A stretch of DNA of 64,000 nt from Pseudomonas chlororaphis (GCA_001023535.1 CP011020.1:4229734-4293733); one strand, 5' to 3'; positions 51,768 to 61,216 are shown, numbered from the stretch's first letter. The notes: generated from the letters alone by a model not told the origin. Program-made: numbers and translations.

Positions 51768-53567
51768 ATGCAACGCTTATTGTTATCCGTGTTTATCTGC
51801 CTGGGGCTGGTGCTTCCGGCGACCGCCAATGCCTGGTGGCAGGACGATTGGCACTACCGCAAACAGATTTCCGTGGACACCACGCCCCAGGGCGCCGCCA
51901 TCGCCCAGGCCCTGGGTCGCACGGCGCTGCTGGTGCGCCTGCACACCGGCAACTTCACCTTCGACGGCGTCAAGGACGATGGCTCGGACCTGCGTTTCGT
52001 CAGTGCCGACGACAAGACCGTGCTCAACCACCAGATCGAAAGCTTCGACCCGTTGATGGGCATGGCGCTGATCTGGGTCGATGTGCCGAGCGTGGAGGGC
52101 GGTCAACGCCAGGACCTGTGGATGTACTACGGCAACCAGAAAGCGCCGGCCACCGGCAGCGGCCAGTTGACGTTCGACCCGGACTACACCGCGCTGTACC
52201 ACTTCGACGGCGCCACCGGCGTGCCGCCCCGTGACACCACCGCCTACGGCAACAATGCCCAGGGCGCAACGGGCACCAGCATCGATGGCGTGATCGGTCG
52301 TGCCTTGCAGTTCAGCGGCCAGCCGCTGCTGCTGCCCGCCAGCCCCTCGCTGCAACACAATGCCGGCGCGGCATTCACGTTCAGCACCTGGCTGCGCCAG
52401 GACCAGGCCGGCGGCGAGCAGATCGTCCTGGCCCGCCATGAAGGCGCCGCCAGCCTGCTGGTGGGGGTGAACCAGGGCGTGCCGTTCGTGGCGATCGATG
52501 GCCAGCGGGCGGTCTCGACCCAGCCGCTGAACCCCGGCCAATGGCAACACCTGGCCTTGACTGCCTCGGGTGACCGGGTGGTGCTGTACGTCAACGGCCG
52601 CGAGAGCGCGAGCCTCGCCGTGGCGATGCCGGCATTCAATTCGCCGATTGCGCTGGGCGCCGACGTCACGGCCGGTGCGTTCGCACCGTTCAGCGGCGCC
52701 ATGGACGAAGCACGCCTTTCCAAGGTCGCTCGTCCGGCACCGCTGCTGCTGGCCGATGCGAACGCCCAGGGCGCCGAATCGAAACTGGTGGCCTACGGCG
52801 TCGATGAAGAGCAGTCCGGTTTCGGTTTCGGCAGCCTGGGGTTCCTGTTGAACGCCGTGCCGCTGGACGCCTGGGTGATCATCGCGGTGCTGGTGCTGAT
52901 GATGTTCCAGTCGTGGATCATCATGATCCGCAAAAACCGCATGGTCAGCCGTCTCAGCGCGGCCAACCAGGCCTTTCGCGAGCAGTTCGCCAGGATCGGC
53001 ACGCGCCTGGAAATGTTCGCCGACGACCAGGACCTCGCCCAGCGCCTGCAGCATTCCTCGCTGTGGCGCCTGTACCTGGTGGCCGTCAAGGAGATCCGCA
53101 CCCGGCGCGAGCAGGGCGCCGATACCTCGTCGGTGTCGGCCGCCACCATCGAGGCGATCCGTTGCTCCATGGACGGCGTGCGGACCCGGGAAAACCAACT
53201 GCTGAGTTCGAAGCTCTCGACCCTGTCCAACGCCATCGCCGGCGGCCCCTACATCGGCCTGCTCGGCACCGTGCTGGGGATCATGGTGGTGTTCCTCGGC
53301 ACGGCGATGGCCGGTGACGTGAACATCAACGCCATCGCCCCGGGCATGGCCGCCGCGTTGCTCGCCACCGCCATGGGCCTGTTCGTCGCGATCCCCGCGC
53401 TGTTTGGCTACAACCGCCTGATCACCCGCAACAAGGAAGTCAGCGCCGACATGCGGGTGTTCGTCGACGAGTTCATCACCCGCCTGGCGGAAATGCATGG
53501 TGAAGGCCAGGCCGGTGAGTCGGCCCATCGCCGCGACCATCACGCCCAATCGTTCGTACCGGCCTGA
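51768..53567 (+). CDS. DUF2341-LamG-ExbB/TolQ fusion
   Basis: About 599 residues. A signal peptide (to about residue 20, TANA) precedes a DUF2341 domain (WWQDDWHYRKQISVDT..., about 20-120) and a LamG/concanavalin-like domain (about 130-310, AFTFSTWLRQDQAGGEQIV). A membrane helix follows at about 350-370, and then the MotA/TolQ/ExbB channel domain with helices GPYIGLLGTVLGIMVVFLG and ATAMGLFVAIPALFGYNRL. A proton-channel subunit thus carries a large periplasmic beta domain. P. aeruginosa ExbB2 (PA0693) of the PUMA3 cluster is of this type as I recall. Start 51768 has AGGAG eight bases upstream; 51762 is an alternative. Confidence 0.88.
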   Translation: MQRLLLSVFICLGLVLPATANAWWQDDWHYRKQISVDTTPQGAAIAQALGRTALLVRLHTGNFTFDGVKDDGSDLRFVSADDKTVLNHQIESFDPLMGMALIWVDVPSVEGGQRQDLWMYYGNQKAPATGSGQLTFDPDYTALYHFDGATGVPPRDTTAYGNNAQGATGTSIDGVIGRALQFSGQPLLLPASPSLQHNAGAAFTFSTWLRQDQAGGEQIVLARHEGAASLLVGVNQGVPFVAIDGQRAVSTQPLNPGQWQHLALTASGDRVVLYVNGRESASLAVAMPAFNSPIALGADVTAGAFAPFSGAMDEARLSKVARPAPLLLADANAQGAESKLVAYGVDEEQSGFGFGSLGFLLNAVPLDAWVIIAVLVLMMFQSWIIMIRKNRMVSRLSAANQAFREQFARIGTRLEMFADDQDLAQRLQHSSLWRLYLVAVKEIRTRREQGADTSSVSAATIEAIRCSMDGVRTRENQLLSSKLSTLSNAIAGGPYIGLLGTVLGIMVVFLGTAMAGDVNINAIAPGMAAALLATAMGLFVAIPALFGYNRLITRNKEVSADMRVFVDEFITRLAEMHGEGQAGESAHRRDHHAQSFVPA

Positions 53568-53577
53568 GGGGATCGAG

Positions 53578-54003
53578 ATGGCTAGCGTAAATGCTTCACA
53601 CGATGACGACGATGACGCGGCAGTGGACAGCATCAACATCACGCCGCTGGTGGACGTGCTCATGGTGGTGCTGGTGATGTTCATCCTGACCGCCACGGCG
53701 CAGGTGTCGGGCATCCAGATCAACCTGCCGAAGGCCAGCGCCTCGGTGTCGTTGTCCGAGGCCAAGACCAAGGCGATTTCGGTGAATGACGGCGGCCAGG
53801 TGTTCCTCGACGCCTACCCGGTGACGCTGGCCGAGCTGGAAGAGCGCTTACGCATCGAGAAGGCCCAGAACCCGGACTTTCCGATCATCGTGCGCGGTGA
53901 CGCCACGGTGCAGTACCAGAAAGTCATCGAAGTGCTCGACCTGTTGCGGCGGCTGGAACTGTCCCAGGTCGGCCTCGTGACCGGCAAACCGAACCAGGGC
54001 TGA
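53578..54003 (+). CDS. exbD: ExbD/TolR-type biopolymer transport protein
   Basis: A 141-residue inner-membrane protein with one N-terminal helix (ITPLVDVLMVVLVMFILTA) carrying the functional Asp, and a periplasmic domain. It starts with GAGGGGATC upstream, ten bases after the ExbB fusion. With the ExbB-like and TonB-like neighbours it forms an energising complex for an outer-membrane partner. Confidence 0.93.
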   Translation: MASVNASHDDDDDAAVDSINITPLVDVLMVVLVMFILTATAQVSGIQINLPKASASVSLSEAKTKAISVNDGGQVFLDAYPVTLAELEERLRIEKAQNPDFPIIVRGDATVQYQKVIEVLDLLRRLELSQVGLVTGKPNQG

Positions 54004-54005
54004 CC

Positions 54006-54710
54006 ATGACCGCGAAACTTCCCATCAACCCGCCCCCGGTGAAGCGCTCGCCGCTGCGCCTGCTCAAGTGGGCCGCGGGCCTGCTGCTGGCTGGCGTGGC
54101 CGCCTGGCTGCTGTGGCAGTGGGCCAACGACATGAGCGGTGTGCGCCGTGAAGCACCAAAGGTGCCGACCATCATCCCGCTGCCACCACCGCCGCCACCC
54201 CCTCCGGAAAAACCCAAGGAACCGGAGCCCAAGGTCGAGGAAAAGGTGGTCGAGCCCGAACCGACCCCGGAACCCGAAGAGGTCAAGCCCGAGGAAGAAG
54301 CGCCGCCCTCGCCAGTGGATGACCTGACGAACCCGATGCAGATGGACGGCGACGCCCAGTCCGGCAACGACGCCTTCAACATCGGCGCGGGCAAGGGGGG
54401 CGGCATGGCAGGCGCGGGCGGTGGCCGGCTGGGCAATGGCACCTACAGCCAGTTCCTGGCCTTCACCTTCCAGCGCTTGCTGCGGGAGAACCCCGAGCTG
54501 CGCAGCCTGGCGTTCTCGCTGCAGGCCGACGTCTGGCTCAGCGCCGTGGGCGAGATCACCCGGGTCGAACTGGTCAAGTCCAGCGGCAATGCGCAAGTGG
54601 ACAACCAGGTGATCTCTGCGCTGCGGGCCGCCCCGCATTTGAGTGAGCGGCCGCCGGCTTCCCTGACGTTGCCGGTACGCCTGTCCCTGCAGGGACGGCG
54701 TCCGGGTTAA
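54006..54710 (+). CDS. TonB-like energy transducer
   Basis: A 234-residue protein: an N-terminal anchor helix (about 19-41, LLKWAAGLLLAGVAAWLLWQ), a proline/glutamate/lysine-rich periplasmic stretch (about 55-105, PLPPPPPPPPEKPKEPEPK), a Gly-rich linker, and a TonB C-terminal-like domain (about 150-234, VWLSAVGEITRVELVKSSG). It starts two bases after exbD. This completes a dedicated ExbB-ExbD-TonB set. Confidence 0.9.
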   Translation: MTAKLPINPPPVKRSPLRLLKWAAGLLLAGVAAWLLWQWANDMSGVRREAPKVPTIIPLPPPPPPPPEKPKEPEPKVEEKVVEPEPTPEPEEVKPEEEAPPSPVDDLTNPMQMDGDAQSGNDAFNIGAGKGGGMAGAGGGRLGNGTYSQFLAFTFQRLLRENPELRSLAFSLQADVWLSAVGEITRVELVKSSGNAQVDNQVISALRAAPHLSERPPASLTLPVRLSLQGRRPG

Positions 54711-54749
54711 TCGACTATTTCAAAGTTCGCCAACAGGAGTTGTGTGCAG

Positions 54750-56441
54750 ATGATTTCCAATGTGAATCGATTGTCGTGGGCGGTTGGGCTGGTGGTCTTG
54801 AGCCTGGCCGGGCACGGGGTCTGCGCCCCGGCGCCCTCGGAGAACGCCACGATCAATCTGATCCGCCTGCTGGTGCAGCAGGGCGTGCTCAAGCAGGACC
54901 AGGCCGACGGCCTGATCGCCCAGGCCGAGCGCGAAGCGGTGCAGGCGCGCCAGGCCGCCACGGCGGTGGCTGCGGCGCCGGCCGGTGCGCCGGGGGACGT
55001 ACGGGTGCAGTACGTGCCGAACATCGTGCGTGATCAGATCCGCGACCAGGTCAAGGCTGAAGTCATGGCCACCGCCAAACAGGAAAACTGGGCCCAGCCC
55101 AACACCTTTCCGGACTGGGTTTCGCGGATCAGTTTCGATGGCGACATTCGCCTGCGGGATGAGTCGCGCTACTACTCAGGCACCAACAGCAACCAGATCG
55201 TCGACTTCGCCCGGCTCAACGACAGGGGGCCGTACGACGTCAACCCCAACAGCAGCACGGGTCTGCCGCCGCTGCTCAACACCCGCGAAGACCGGGAAAA
55301 CCTGTTCCGCCTGCGGGCGCGCCTGGGCATGAAGGCGGTGATCGCCCCGGAGTGGACCGCTGGCATCCGCATCGGCACCGGTTCGGACAACAACCCGGTG
55401 TCCACCACCCAGACCCTGGGCGGTGGTTTCGGCAAGAAAGACATCTGGCTCGACCAGGGCTACCTGACCTGGAAGCCCTCGGATGAGCTGACCGTGACCG
55501 GCGGGCGTTTCGCCAACCCGTTTTTCTCCACCGACCTGCTGTACTCCGGCGACCTGAACTTCGATGGCGTGGCGGCGATTTTCAATCGCAAGCTCAACCA
55601 GGATTGGGGGCTGTTCGGCACCGTCGGCGCGTTCCCGGTGGAGTACACCAACGACACCAGTACCAGCAACGGTTCGGACAAGGAGGAGAGCGACAACAAG
55701 TGGCTGTACGGTGCGCAACTGGGGGCCAACTGGGCCATCAACGACAGCAACCGGATCAAGGCCGCCATGGCCTACTACCGCTTCGACGACATCGAAGGCC
55801 AGCGCTCCTCGCCTTGCCAGCCGTGGGCCGGCGACCCTGGCTGCGACAGCGACGGCTCGCGCGTGGCGTTCATGCAGAAGGGCAACACCGTGTTCCTGCT
55901 GCGGGACATCACGCCCAACCCCCTCAACCCGGCCACCACGCCACAACCGCAGTTCGTCGGCCTGGCCTCGGAATTCAACCTGCTGGACCTGAATTTCGCC
56001 TGGGACGCCGACCTGCCCGCCGACCTGAAGCTGCGCAGCCAGGCCCACTACGTCCACAACCTGGGCTACGACGAAGGCGAGATGCGCAAACGCTCGGCAG
56101 GGCAGTTCGCCAACAACCTGGACAGCGACGGCGAAGTGCAGAGCGGCGCCAACGCCTGGATGCTGCAGTTCACCCTGGGCAATTCGCTGGAGCTCAAGCG
56201 CCAGGGCGATTGGAACCTGTTCGCCGGCTACAAGTACATCCAGCCGGATGCCTTGCCGGACGGCTTCAACGATTCGTCGTTCCACTTGGGCGGCACCAAC
56301 GCCAAGGGTTATTTCCTGGGCGGCAACTACGGCCTGGCGAGCAACGTCTTCGCCACCGGCCGCTGGTTGAGTTCCGAAGCGGTGTACGGCGCGCCGTACG
56401 ACATCGATGTCTTGCAGCTTGAAATCAACACGCGCTTCTAA
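54750..56441 (+). CDS. putative porin (Porin_5 type)
   Basis: About 563 residues. A signal peptide ends near residue 26 (GHGVCA). A short coiled segment follows (IRLLVQQGVLKQDQADGLIAQAEREA), then a beta-barrel with many alternating strands ending NTRF at the C-terminus. The family (PF16930) is described as outer-membrane porins of unknown cargo. The ATG at 54750 with AGGAG ten bases upstream is used; GTG at 54744 is an alternative. In the P. aeruginosa pdt cluster a similar porin-like protein is part of the set. Confidence 0.83.
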   Translation: MISNVNRLSWAVGLVVLSLAGHGVCAPAPSENATINLIRLLVQQGVLKQDQADGLIAQAEREAVQARQAATAVAAAPAGAPGDVRVQYVPNIVRDQIRDQVKAEVMATAKQENWAQPNTFPDWVSRISFDGDIRLRDESRYYSGTNSNQIVDFARLNDRGPYDVNPNSSTGLPPLLNTREDRENLFRLRARLGMKAVIAPEWTAGIRIGTGSDNNPVSTTQTLGGGFGKKDIWLDQGYLTWKPSDELTVTGGRFANPFFSTDLLYSGDLNFDGVAAIFNRKLNQDWGLFGTVGAFPVEYTNDTSTSNGSDKEESDNKWLYGAQLGANWAINDSNRIKAAMAYYRFDDIEGQRSSPCQPWAGDPGCDSDGSRVAFMQKGNTVFLLRDITPNPLNPATTPQPQFVGLASEFNLLDLNFAWDADLPADLKLRSQAHYVHNLGYDEGEMRKRSAGQFANNLDSDGEVQSGANAWMLQFTLGNSLELKRQGDWNLFAGYKYIQPDALPDGFNDSSFHLGGTNAKGYFLGGNYGLASNVFATGRWLSSEAVYGAPYDIDVLQLEINTRF

Positions 56442-56456
56442 GCGCAGGGAGGCCTC

Positions 56457-57104
56457 ATGAAAAGGCGAGCCATGAACCATGTGCCGGTGACGTTGCTGCT
56501 GGCGGGCCTGCTGCTCAACGGCAGTGCCCACGGCGAAGGCCTGGAGGAACGCTTGCGCGCGCAACTGCGCAGCACCACGGCGCAATTGCAGGCCCTGCAA
56601 AGCGAACAGGCCCAGGCCAGCGCCGCGCGCCAGGCCGCCGAGACCCAAGCCCGGGACGCGCAGGCGCAAATCAAGCAACTGACCGCGCAACTGAGCAAGG
56701 CCCAGGCCCTGAACGAGCAACTGGCCGGGCACCAGCAGAGCCTGCAAAGCCAGGCGCAGGCCCAGGTCGCGGCCAGCAACGAGCAGATCGGCAAGTTCAA
56801 GAAAGCCTACGACGAGCTGTTGACCCTGGCCCGTGGCAAGGAAGCCGAGCGCGCGCGCCTGGAGGCGCAATTGACCGAACGTGACACACAAGTGCAGCAA
56901 TGTTCGGTCAAGAATAAACAGATGTACGACGTGGCCAAGACGCTGCTCCACGCCTACGAAACCATCGACGTGGCCGACGTGATGAAGATCCGCCAGCCAT
57001 TCGCCGCCAAGACCCGGGTGCGTTTCGAGGAACTGGCCCAGGGCTTTGGCGATGATCTCTACAAGAACCGTTTCGATGCGCCTCAGGCCTCGATCACCCA
57101 CTGA
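56457..57104 (+). CDS. secreted coiled-coil protein of unknown function
   Basis: A 215-residue protein with a signal peptide (about 1-27, NGSAHG) followed by a long Ala/Gln-rich coiled coil (about 30-150, RLRAQLRSTTAQLQALQSEQ onward). A C-terminal helical tail carries one Cys (VQQCSVKN). GGGAGG-like ribosome site precedes the ATG. It belongs to the conserved pdt-type cluster; no enzymatic signature is visible. Confidence 0.75.
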   Translation: MKRRAMNHVPVTLLLAGLLLNGSAHGEGLEERLRAQLRSTTAQLQALQSEQAQASAARQAAETQARDAQAQIKQLTAQLSKAQALNEQLAGHQQSLQSQAQAQVAASNEQIGKFKKAYDELLTLARGKEAERARLEAQLTERDTQVQQCSVKNKQMYDVAKTLLHAYETIDVADVMKIRQPFAAKTRVRFEELAQGFGDDLYKNRFDAPQASITH

Positions 57105-57127
57105 CACAGAACAAGGAAGAACCGACC

Positions 57128-57607
57128 ATGAGCGCAATGATTGAACAGGTTTCTGTCCAATCCCTGACCGAGCTGTTGCAAGCGGCAGGTTACCGGGTCA
57201 ACGAAACCGAGCAGAACGGCATCGTGCAACTGCTCAGCGCCAGCCAGGGCATCGGTTACGCCGTGCGTTTTGGTAACCCTACACCGAGCGCTGGCGAGTA
57301 CCTGGATTTCACCTTCAGTTGTGCCTTGCGTGTGCAGGGTGAGTTGCCGGCCGGGCTGGCGGAGTTGTGGAACGCCTCGCGCCGCTTTGCCCGGTTGTCG
57401 GTGCAGGGCGAGTTCCTGGTGATGGAAATGGACGTGGTGGTGGCGGCCGGCGTGAGCGTCGATCACCTGCGCAGCCAGCTTGAACTGTGGGACCGCCTGC
57501 TACAGGAGTTCATTGTCTACCTGCGCGAATACAACCAGAACGCCGAGCGGCTGCAAGACCCGGCGTCGCCGGCCGAGGCTGCGCTGCAAGAGGCTGTCGC
57601 ATCGTGA
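57128..57607 (+). CDS. YbjN-like small protein
   Basis: A 159-residue protein with a YbjN-type pattern (LTELLQAAGYRVNETEQNGIVQL, then ELWNASRRFARLSVQGEFLVMEMDVVVAAGV). YbjN-like domains resemble type III chaperone or DUF1790 folds; function is unknown. It is soluble, with no signal peptide. Its stop overlaps the following GTG start by four bases. Confidence 0.72.
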   Translation: MSAMIEQVSVQSLTELLQAAGYRVNETEQNGIVQLLSASQGIGYAVRFGNPTPSAGEYLDFTFSCALRVQGELPAGLAELWNASRRFARLSVQGEFLVMEMDVVVAAGVSVDHLRSQLELWDRLLQEFIVYLREYNQNAERLQDPASPAEAALQEAVAS

Positions 57608-58548
57608 ACAAGCCGACCTTTGTCGTCAGCGCCGCAACCCTGGGCCTGGTCGCCGTGGCGGTAGTCCTGGGCATGCGGCCGGGCAGCGATCCGGTGGCCG
57701 CGGTGCAGGCCGTCAGCGTGGTTTCGTCCGAATCGCCGAGCCTGGCCCGGCTGGGCAACCAGCAGGTCAGCCCGGACGAACTCAAGTCGCTGCTGGCAGC
57801 GCTGACCCCCGAGGTGCGTCAGCAGATGCGCGGCAATCGCACCGCGCTCGAAGGCTGGATCCGCGCGCGCCTGGCAGAAAAAGCCGTGCTGGAGCAGGCC
57901 GACGCGCAAGGCTGGCGACAGCGTCCGGACGTGGAGCGCCAGACCCGGGCGGCGACCGAGCAGATCGTGTTTCGCGACTACTTGCAATCGGTCAGCCAGG
58001 TGCCCGCCGGGTACCCCAGCGAAGACGAGCTGAAGCAGGCCTACAATGCCGGCAAAGCCAACTGGACCGCGCCGGCGCTGTACCGCGTCAGTCAGATATT
58101 CCTCGCCGCCACCGAGCCGCAAACGGTGGAGGCGGTGCGCCGACAAGCGCTGGAGTTGAGCAAGAAGGCCCAGGCGTCGCCGGCCGAGTTTGCCGCCCTG
58201 GCCAGCCGCTATTCCCAGGAGCGCGGCAGTGCCGAGCGCGGTGGCGACAGTGGCTACCAGCCGTTGCAGCAATTCGTGCCACCGGTTCGCGAGACGGTGG
58301 CGCGGATGAAGGTCGGCGCCGTTTCCGACCCGGTGCAGAGTGCGGCGGGGTTCCATGTGATCAAGCTCACCGAGCAGCAGCCGGCCCGGGACGCGACCCT
58401 GGAGGAAGTCCGCGAACGGTTGACCCAGGCCCTGCGCGCCCAGCGCCAGGAACAGATCGCCAAGGCCTACCTGGAGGGCATGCTCGACACCGCGACCTTG
58501 AGCATTGACGGGGCGCAGTTGAGCAAGGTCCTGGAGGAGGTCCGCTAG
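57604..58548 (+). CDS. periplasmic parvulin-type peptidyl-prolyl isomerase
   Basis: A 314-residue protein starting with GTG that overlaps the previous gene by four bases. An N-terminal membrane or signal segment (TFVVSAATLGLVAVAVVLG) is followed by a SurA/PpiD-like chaperone region (about 40-150). A rotamase domain follows (about 158-265; RVSQIFLAA, FAALASRYSQERGSAERGGDSGY, AGFHVIKLTEQQPA). It probably helps fold the outer-membrane partners of this cluster. P. aeruginosa PA0699, in the same place, is also annotated as a peptidyl-prolyl isomerase as I recall. Confidence 0.86.
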   Translation: MNKPTFVVSAATLGLVAVAVVLGMRPGSDPVAAVQAVSVVSSESPSLARLGNQQVSPDELKSLLAALTPEVRQQMRGNRTALEGWIRARLAEKAVLEQADAQGWRQRPDVERQTRAATEQIVFRDYLQSVSQVPAGYPSEDELKQAYNAGKANWTAPALYRVSQIFLAATEPQTVEAVRRQALELSKKAQASPAEFAALASRYSQERGSAERGGDSGYQPLQQFVPPVRETVARMKVGAVSDPVQSAAGFHVIKLTEQQPARDATLEEVRERLTQALRAQRQEQIAKAYLEGMLDTATLSIDGAQLSKVLEEVR

Positions 58549-58650
58549 CCTTGGACTCGAAGGGTGTTACCTCTTGCCAGAGGCGCGTTCAACCAGAAAT
58601 GAATGATTGTGTAGCACCTGCTTATCCGTACAACCGACAGGGAGTCACCC

Positions 58651-59634
58651 ATGACCTTCACCGAGCCAGCAGGACGCCAGGCTGTCATCCACCCTTATCG
58701 CACCCCGTTGCGTGCCCCTGACCCCTGGCTTGCCTTGGCCGGGAACATCGAGCCCCAGGTGGTGCAATGTTTTTTGGTCAGTGCGCGATGTGGCTGCTTC
58801 ATGCAAGCGGCGCGCAGCCTCAACGTCAAGGCCACTTGGTTGCGCAAGCAACTGGCGCACCTGGAAGGGCGCCTGCAACGCTCGCTGTTCAGTTACCAGG
58901 GCAGCACCCTGACCCTCAGCCGCGAAGGCCGGCAATTGCAGGCACGCTTGATTGCCCTGGCTCAGGAAGGGACGCCGCCGCTGAACGACCAGCCGCTGAT
59001 TCGCCTGGCGGTGGCCGAACCGATCCTGCACGACATCCTCGGGCGCGACCTGATCTCGCTGTTGCGACGCAATGCCAGCGTCCGCTTGCAGATCATCACC
59101 CTGGACAGCGACCTGGCGCTGCAAGCCGTCAGTGCCGACCTGGTGCTGTGGCTCAGTGATACCCAGGCGACGATGCCGGGGCCCAGCTTCGCTACGTTGC
59201 CGGCGCAGCGCCTGGCGCGGCTGGACTATGTGCCACACATGGCCAAGCGCTATTCGCGGCCGGCGACGCGTCCGCAGCGCCTGGAGGATCTGAACGACTA
59301 CATGCTGGTGCAATGGCTGGCGGACCGGCAGGTGGACAGCTTCACGCCCTGGAACAGCCTGATGGAGCAGCGCCGGGCCGGCGTGGTGCAGGTGCAATCC
59401 TATGAATTGATGCTGGAGATGATCCGATGCAGCGCCTGCATTGGCCTGGTGCCGCAGTACATGAGCCGCTTCGACCGCGGCCTGGTGGCCTTGCCGGGCA
59501 TCTTCGGCTCGCCGATGCAGCGCGAAGTATGGATGGCCATCAACGCCGACGCCCAAGCCTCGGCAGAGATACAAATGCTCGTCGAGCTGATCCGCCATAC
59601 CCTGGATGAGCGTCGGGACTGGTTTCAGACATAA
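58651..59634 (+). CDS. LysR-family transcriptional regulator
   Basis: A 327-residue regulator. The winged helix is shifted to about 28-90 by an N-terminal extension (VVQCFLVSARCGCFMQAARSLNVKATWLRKQLAHLEGRL, split) and is followed by a type II periplasmic-fold effector domain (IRLAVAEPILHDILGRDLIS onward). Cys-rich CFLVSARCGCF in the first helix is unusual. It closes the pdt-type cluster, as a LysR gene does at PA0701 in P. aeruginosa (from memory), but lies 102 bases downstream and may have its own promoter. Confidence 0.85.
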   Translation: MTFTEPAGRQAVIHPYRTPLRAPDPWLALAGNIEPQVVQCFLVSARCGCFMQAARSLNVKATWLRKQLAHLEGRLQRSLFSYQGSTLTLSREGRQLQARLIALAQEGTPPLNDQPLIRLAVAEPILHDILGRDLISLLRRNASVRLQIITLDSDLALQAVSADLVLWLSDTQATMPGPSFATLPAQRLARLDYVPHMAKRYSRPATRPQRLEDLNDYMLVQWLADRQVDSFTPWNSLMEQRRAGVVQVQSYELMLEMIRCSACIGLVPQYMSRFDRGLVALPGIFGSPMQREVWMAINADAQASAEIQMLVELIRHTLDERRDWFQT

Positions 59635-59668
59635 GCCCTGGCCCCATCGGCATCTACCTCAAATGCCT

Positions 59669-59756
59669 GTAGGAGTGAGCTTGCCCGCGAAGGCGTCGGC
59701 ACGGTCCACGGGTATGCCGGCTGACCGAGCGCGTCGCGGGCAGGTTTGCTCCCATC
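59669..59756. repeat. degenerate REP element
   Basis: Left arm tgtaggagtgagcttgcccgcg and a decayed right partner (gcgggcaggtttgctccca) between the LysR and DUF3313 genes. Confidence 0.55.
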
Positions 59757-59848
59757 GTCGGGCGCCTTCGATAAAACAGGCAAAACCCCAGGCATTGTCT
59801 ATACCTTTAACTCAAACCCGGTCCCGGGTGGATGACAGGAGTGGCCGC

Positions 59849-60520
59849 ATGAAACTCGCGTCAATGATTGGCAGCGTCTGCATCGCCTCGCTCGCCTTGT
59901 TGGGTTGCTCCACTCAAGTCACCCAGCCGGACGAGTACTCCGGTTTCCTGGGCGATTACAGCCGGCTCAAGCAGGACAAGTCGCCGTCGGGCGCCGAGGT
60001 GATGCGCTGGATTGATCCCACGATCGACCCGAGCAAATACACCAGCATCTATATCGAGCCGACGCAGCTTTATCCCAAGCCCCAGCCGACCGTCAGGATT
60101 CCTCAGGCCACCTTGTCCGGCATCACGGCTTACTACGACCAGGCGCTCATGCGTGAAGCGGGAAGATCCCTGCCGTTGGCCAAGAGCCCGGGCCCTGGGG
60201 TGTTGGTGATGCGCGCGGCCATTACTGCCGTGGGCAGCAAGACCCAAGGCCTGAAGCCTTATGAAGTGGTGCCGATTGCCCTGGTGGCGGCGGCGGTCAG
60301 CACGGCCAGTGGTATTCGTGACCAGGAAACCACTCTGGGCACCGAAGCGGTGTTTCTCGACGGCGGCAGCAATGCCGTGATCGCCCAGGTGGTGCGCAAA
60401 GGCACGGGCAAGCCGTTGGCCAACGACGCCCAGGTGATGAAAGTCGATGATGTCAAACCGGTCATCGATGGCTGGGCGAATGACATGCACCAGTCATTCC
60501 TGAAACTCAAGGCCAAGTAG
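59849..60520 (+). CDS. DUF3313 lipoprotein
   Basis: A 223-residue lipoprotein with a type II signal peptide and lipobox LLGC (Cys near residue 19). The mature region YSGFLGDYSRLKQDKSPSGAEVMRWIDP is the DUF3313 family signature. AGGAG precedes the ATG at 59849, which is chosen over an 81-codon extension that would include REP sequence. It is a single gene of unknown function, probably in the outer membrane. Confidence 0.85.
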   Translation: MKLASMIGSVCIASLALLGCSTQVTQPDEYSGFLGDYSRLKQDKSPSGAEVMRWIDPTIDPSKYTSIYIEPTQLYPKPQPTVRIPQATLSGITAYYDQALMREAGRSLPLAKSPGPGVLVMRAAITAVGSKTQGLKPYEVVPIALVAAAVSTASGIRDQETTLGTEAVFLDGGSNAVIAQVVRKGTGKPLANDAQVMKVDDVKPVIDGWANDMHQSFLKLKAK

Positions 60521-60623
60521 CGGCGCCCGAAGCATGACTTTTTCTGTCCGGGCATAGGTCATGGCGGCATTTCATGGTTAACTCCGGCCTCGACCTTTCA
60601 AACCTGTCAGAAGGAATCCGTTC

Positions 60624-61124
60624 ATGGCTCAAGTCACGCTCAAAGGCAACCCGGTTCAAGTCAACGGCCAATTGCCCCAAGCCGGCTCCAAGGCGCCAGC
60701 CTTTTCCCTGGTGGCCGGCAATCTGTCCGACGTTACCCTGGCGAGCTTCGCCGGCAAGCGCAAGGTGCTGAATATTTTCCCAAGCGTCGACACGCCGACC
60801 TGCGCCACCTCTGTGCGCAAGTTCAATGCCCAGGCCAACGAGCTGGATAACACCGTGGTGCTGTGCATCTCCGCCGACCTGCCGTTCGCCCAGGCACGTT
60901 TCTGCGGCGCCGAAGGCCTGGACAACGTCCAGAGCCTGTCGACCCTGCGCGGTGCCGAGTTCATCCAGAACTATGGCGTGGCCATTGCCGATGGTCCGCT
61001 CAAGGGCCTGACCGCCCGTGCCGTCGTCGTGCTGGACGAGAACGACACCGTGCTGCACAGCGAGCTGGTCAAGGAAATCGCCGAAGAGCCTAACTACGAC
61101 GCGGCGCTCAGCGCGCTGAAGTGA
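60624..61124 (+). CDS. tpx: thiol peroxidase
   Basis: A 166-residue atypical two-Cys peroxiredoxin. The peroxidatic Cys is in [15 protein letters not shown] (about residue 60) and the resolving Cys in [11 protein letters not shown] (about 94). It reduces hydroperoxides with thioredoxin in the periplasm or cytoplasm. AGGA precedes the ATG, and a terminator follows at 61186. It is monocistronic. Confidence 0.95.
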   Translation: MAQVTLKGNPVQVNGQLPQAGSKAPAFSLVAGNLSDVTLASFAGKRKVLNIFPSVDTPTCATSVRKFNAQANELDNTVVLCISADLPFAQARFCGAEGLDNVQSLSTLRGAEFIQNYGVAIADGPLKGLTARAVVVLDENDTVLHSELVKEIAEEPNYDAALSALK

Positions 61125-61185
61125 TGCCGTGAAACCAGGCATCCTGAAATAAGTGTTCTGAAACAGATCATTTATTACAATTTCG

Positions 61186-61216
61186 ACGGCCAGGGTCCAA
61201 CCCAGGCCGTTTTTAT
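61186..61216 (+). terminator. rho-independent terminator of tpx
   Basis: Stem acggcc-a-ggg / ccc-a-ggccgt with one A-A mismatch, followed by TTTTATTTGT. Confidence 0.8.
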
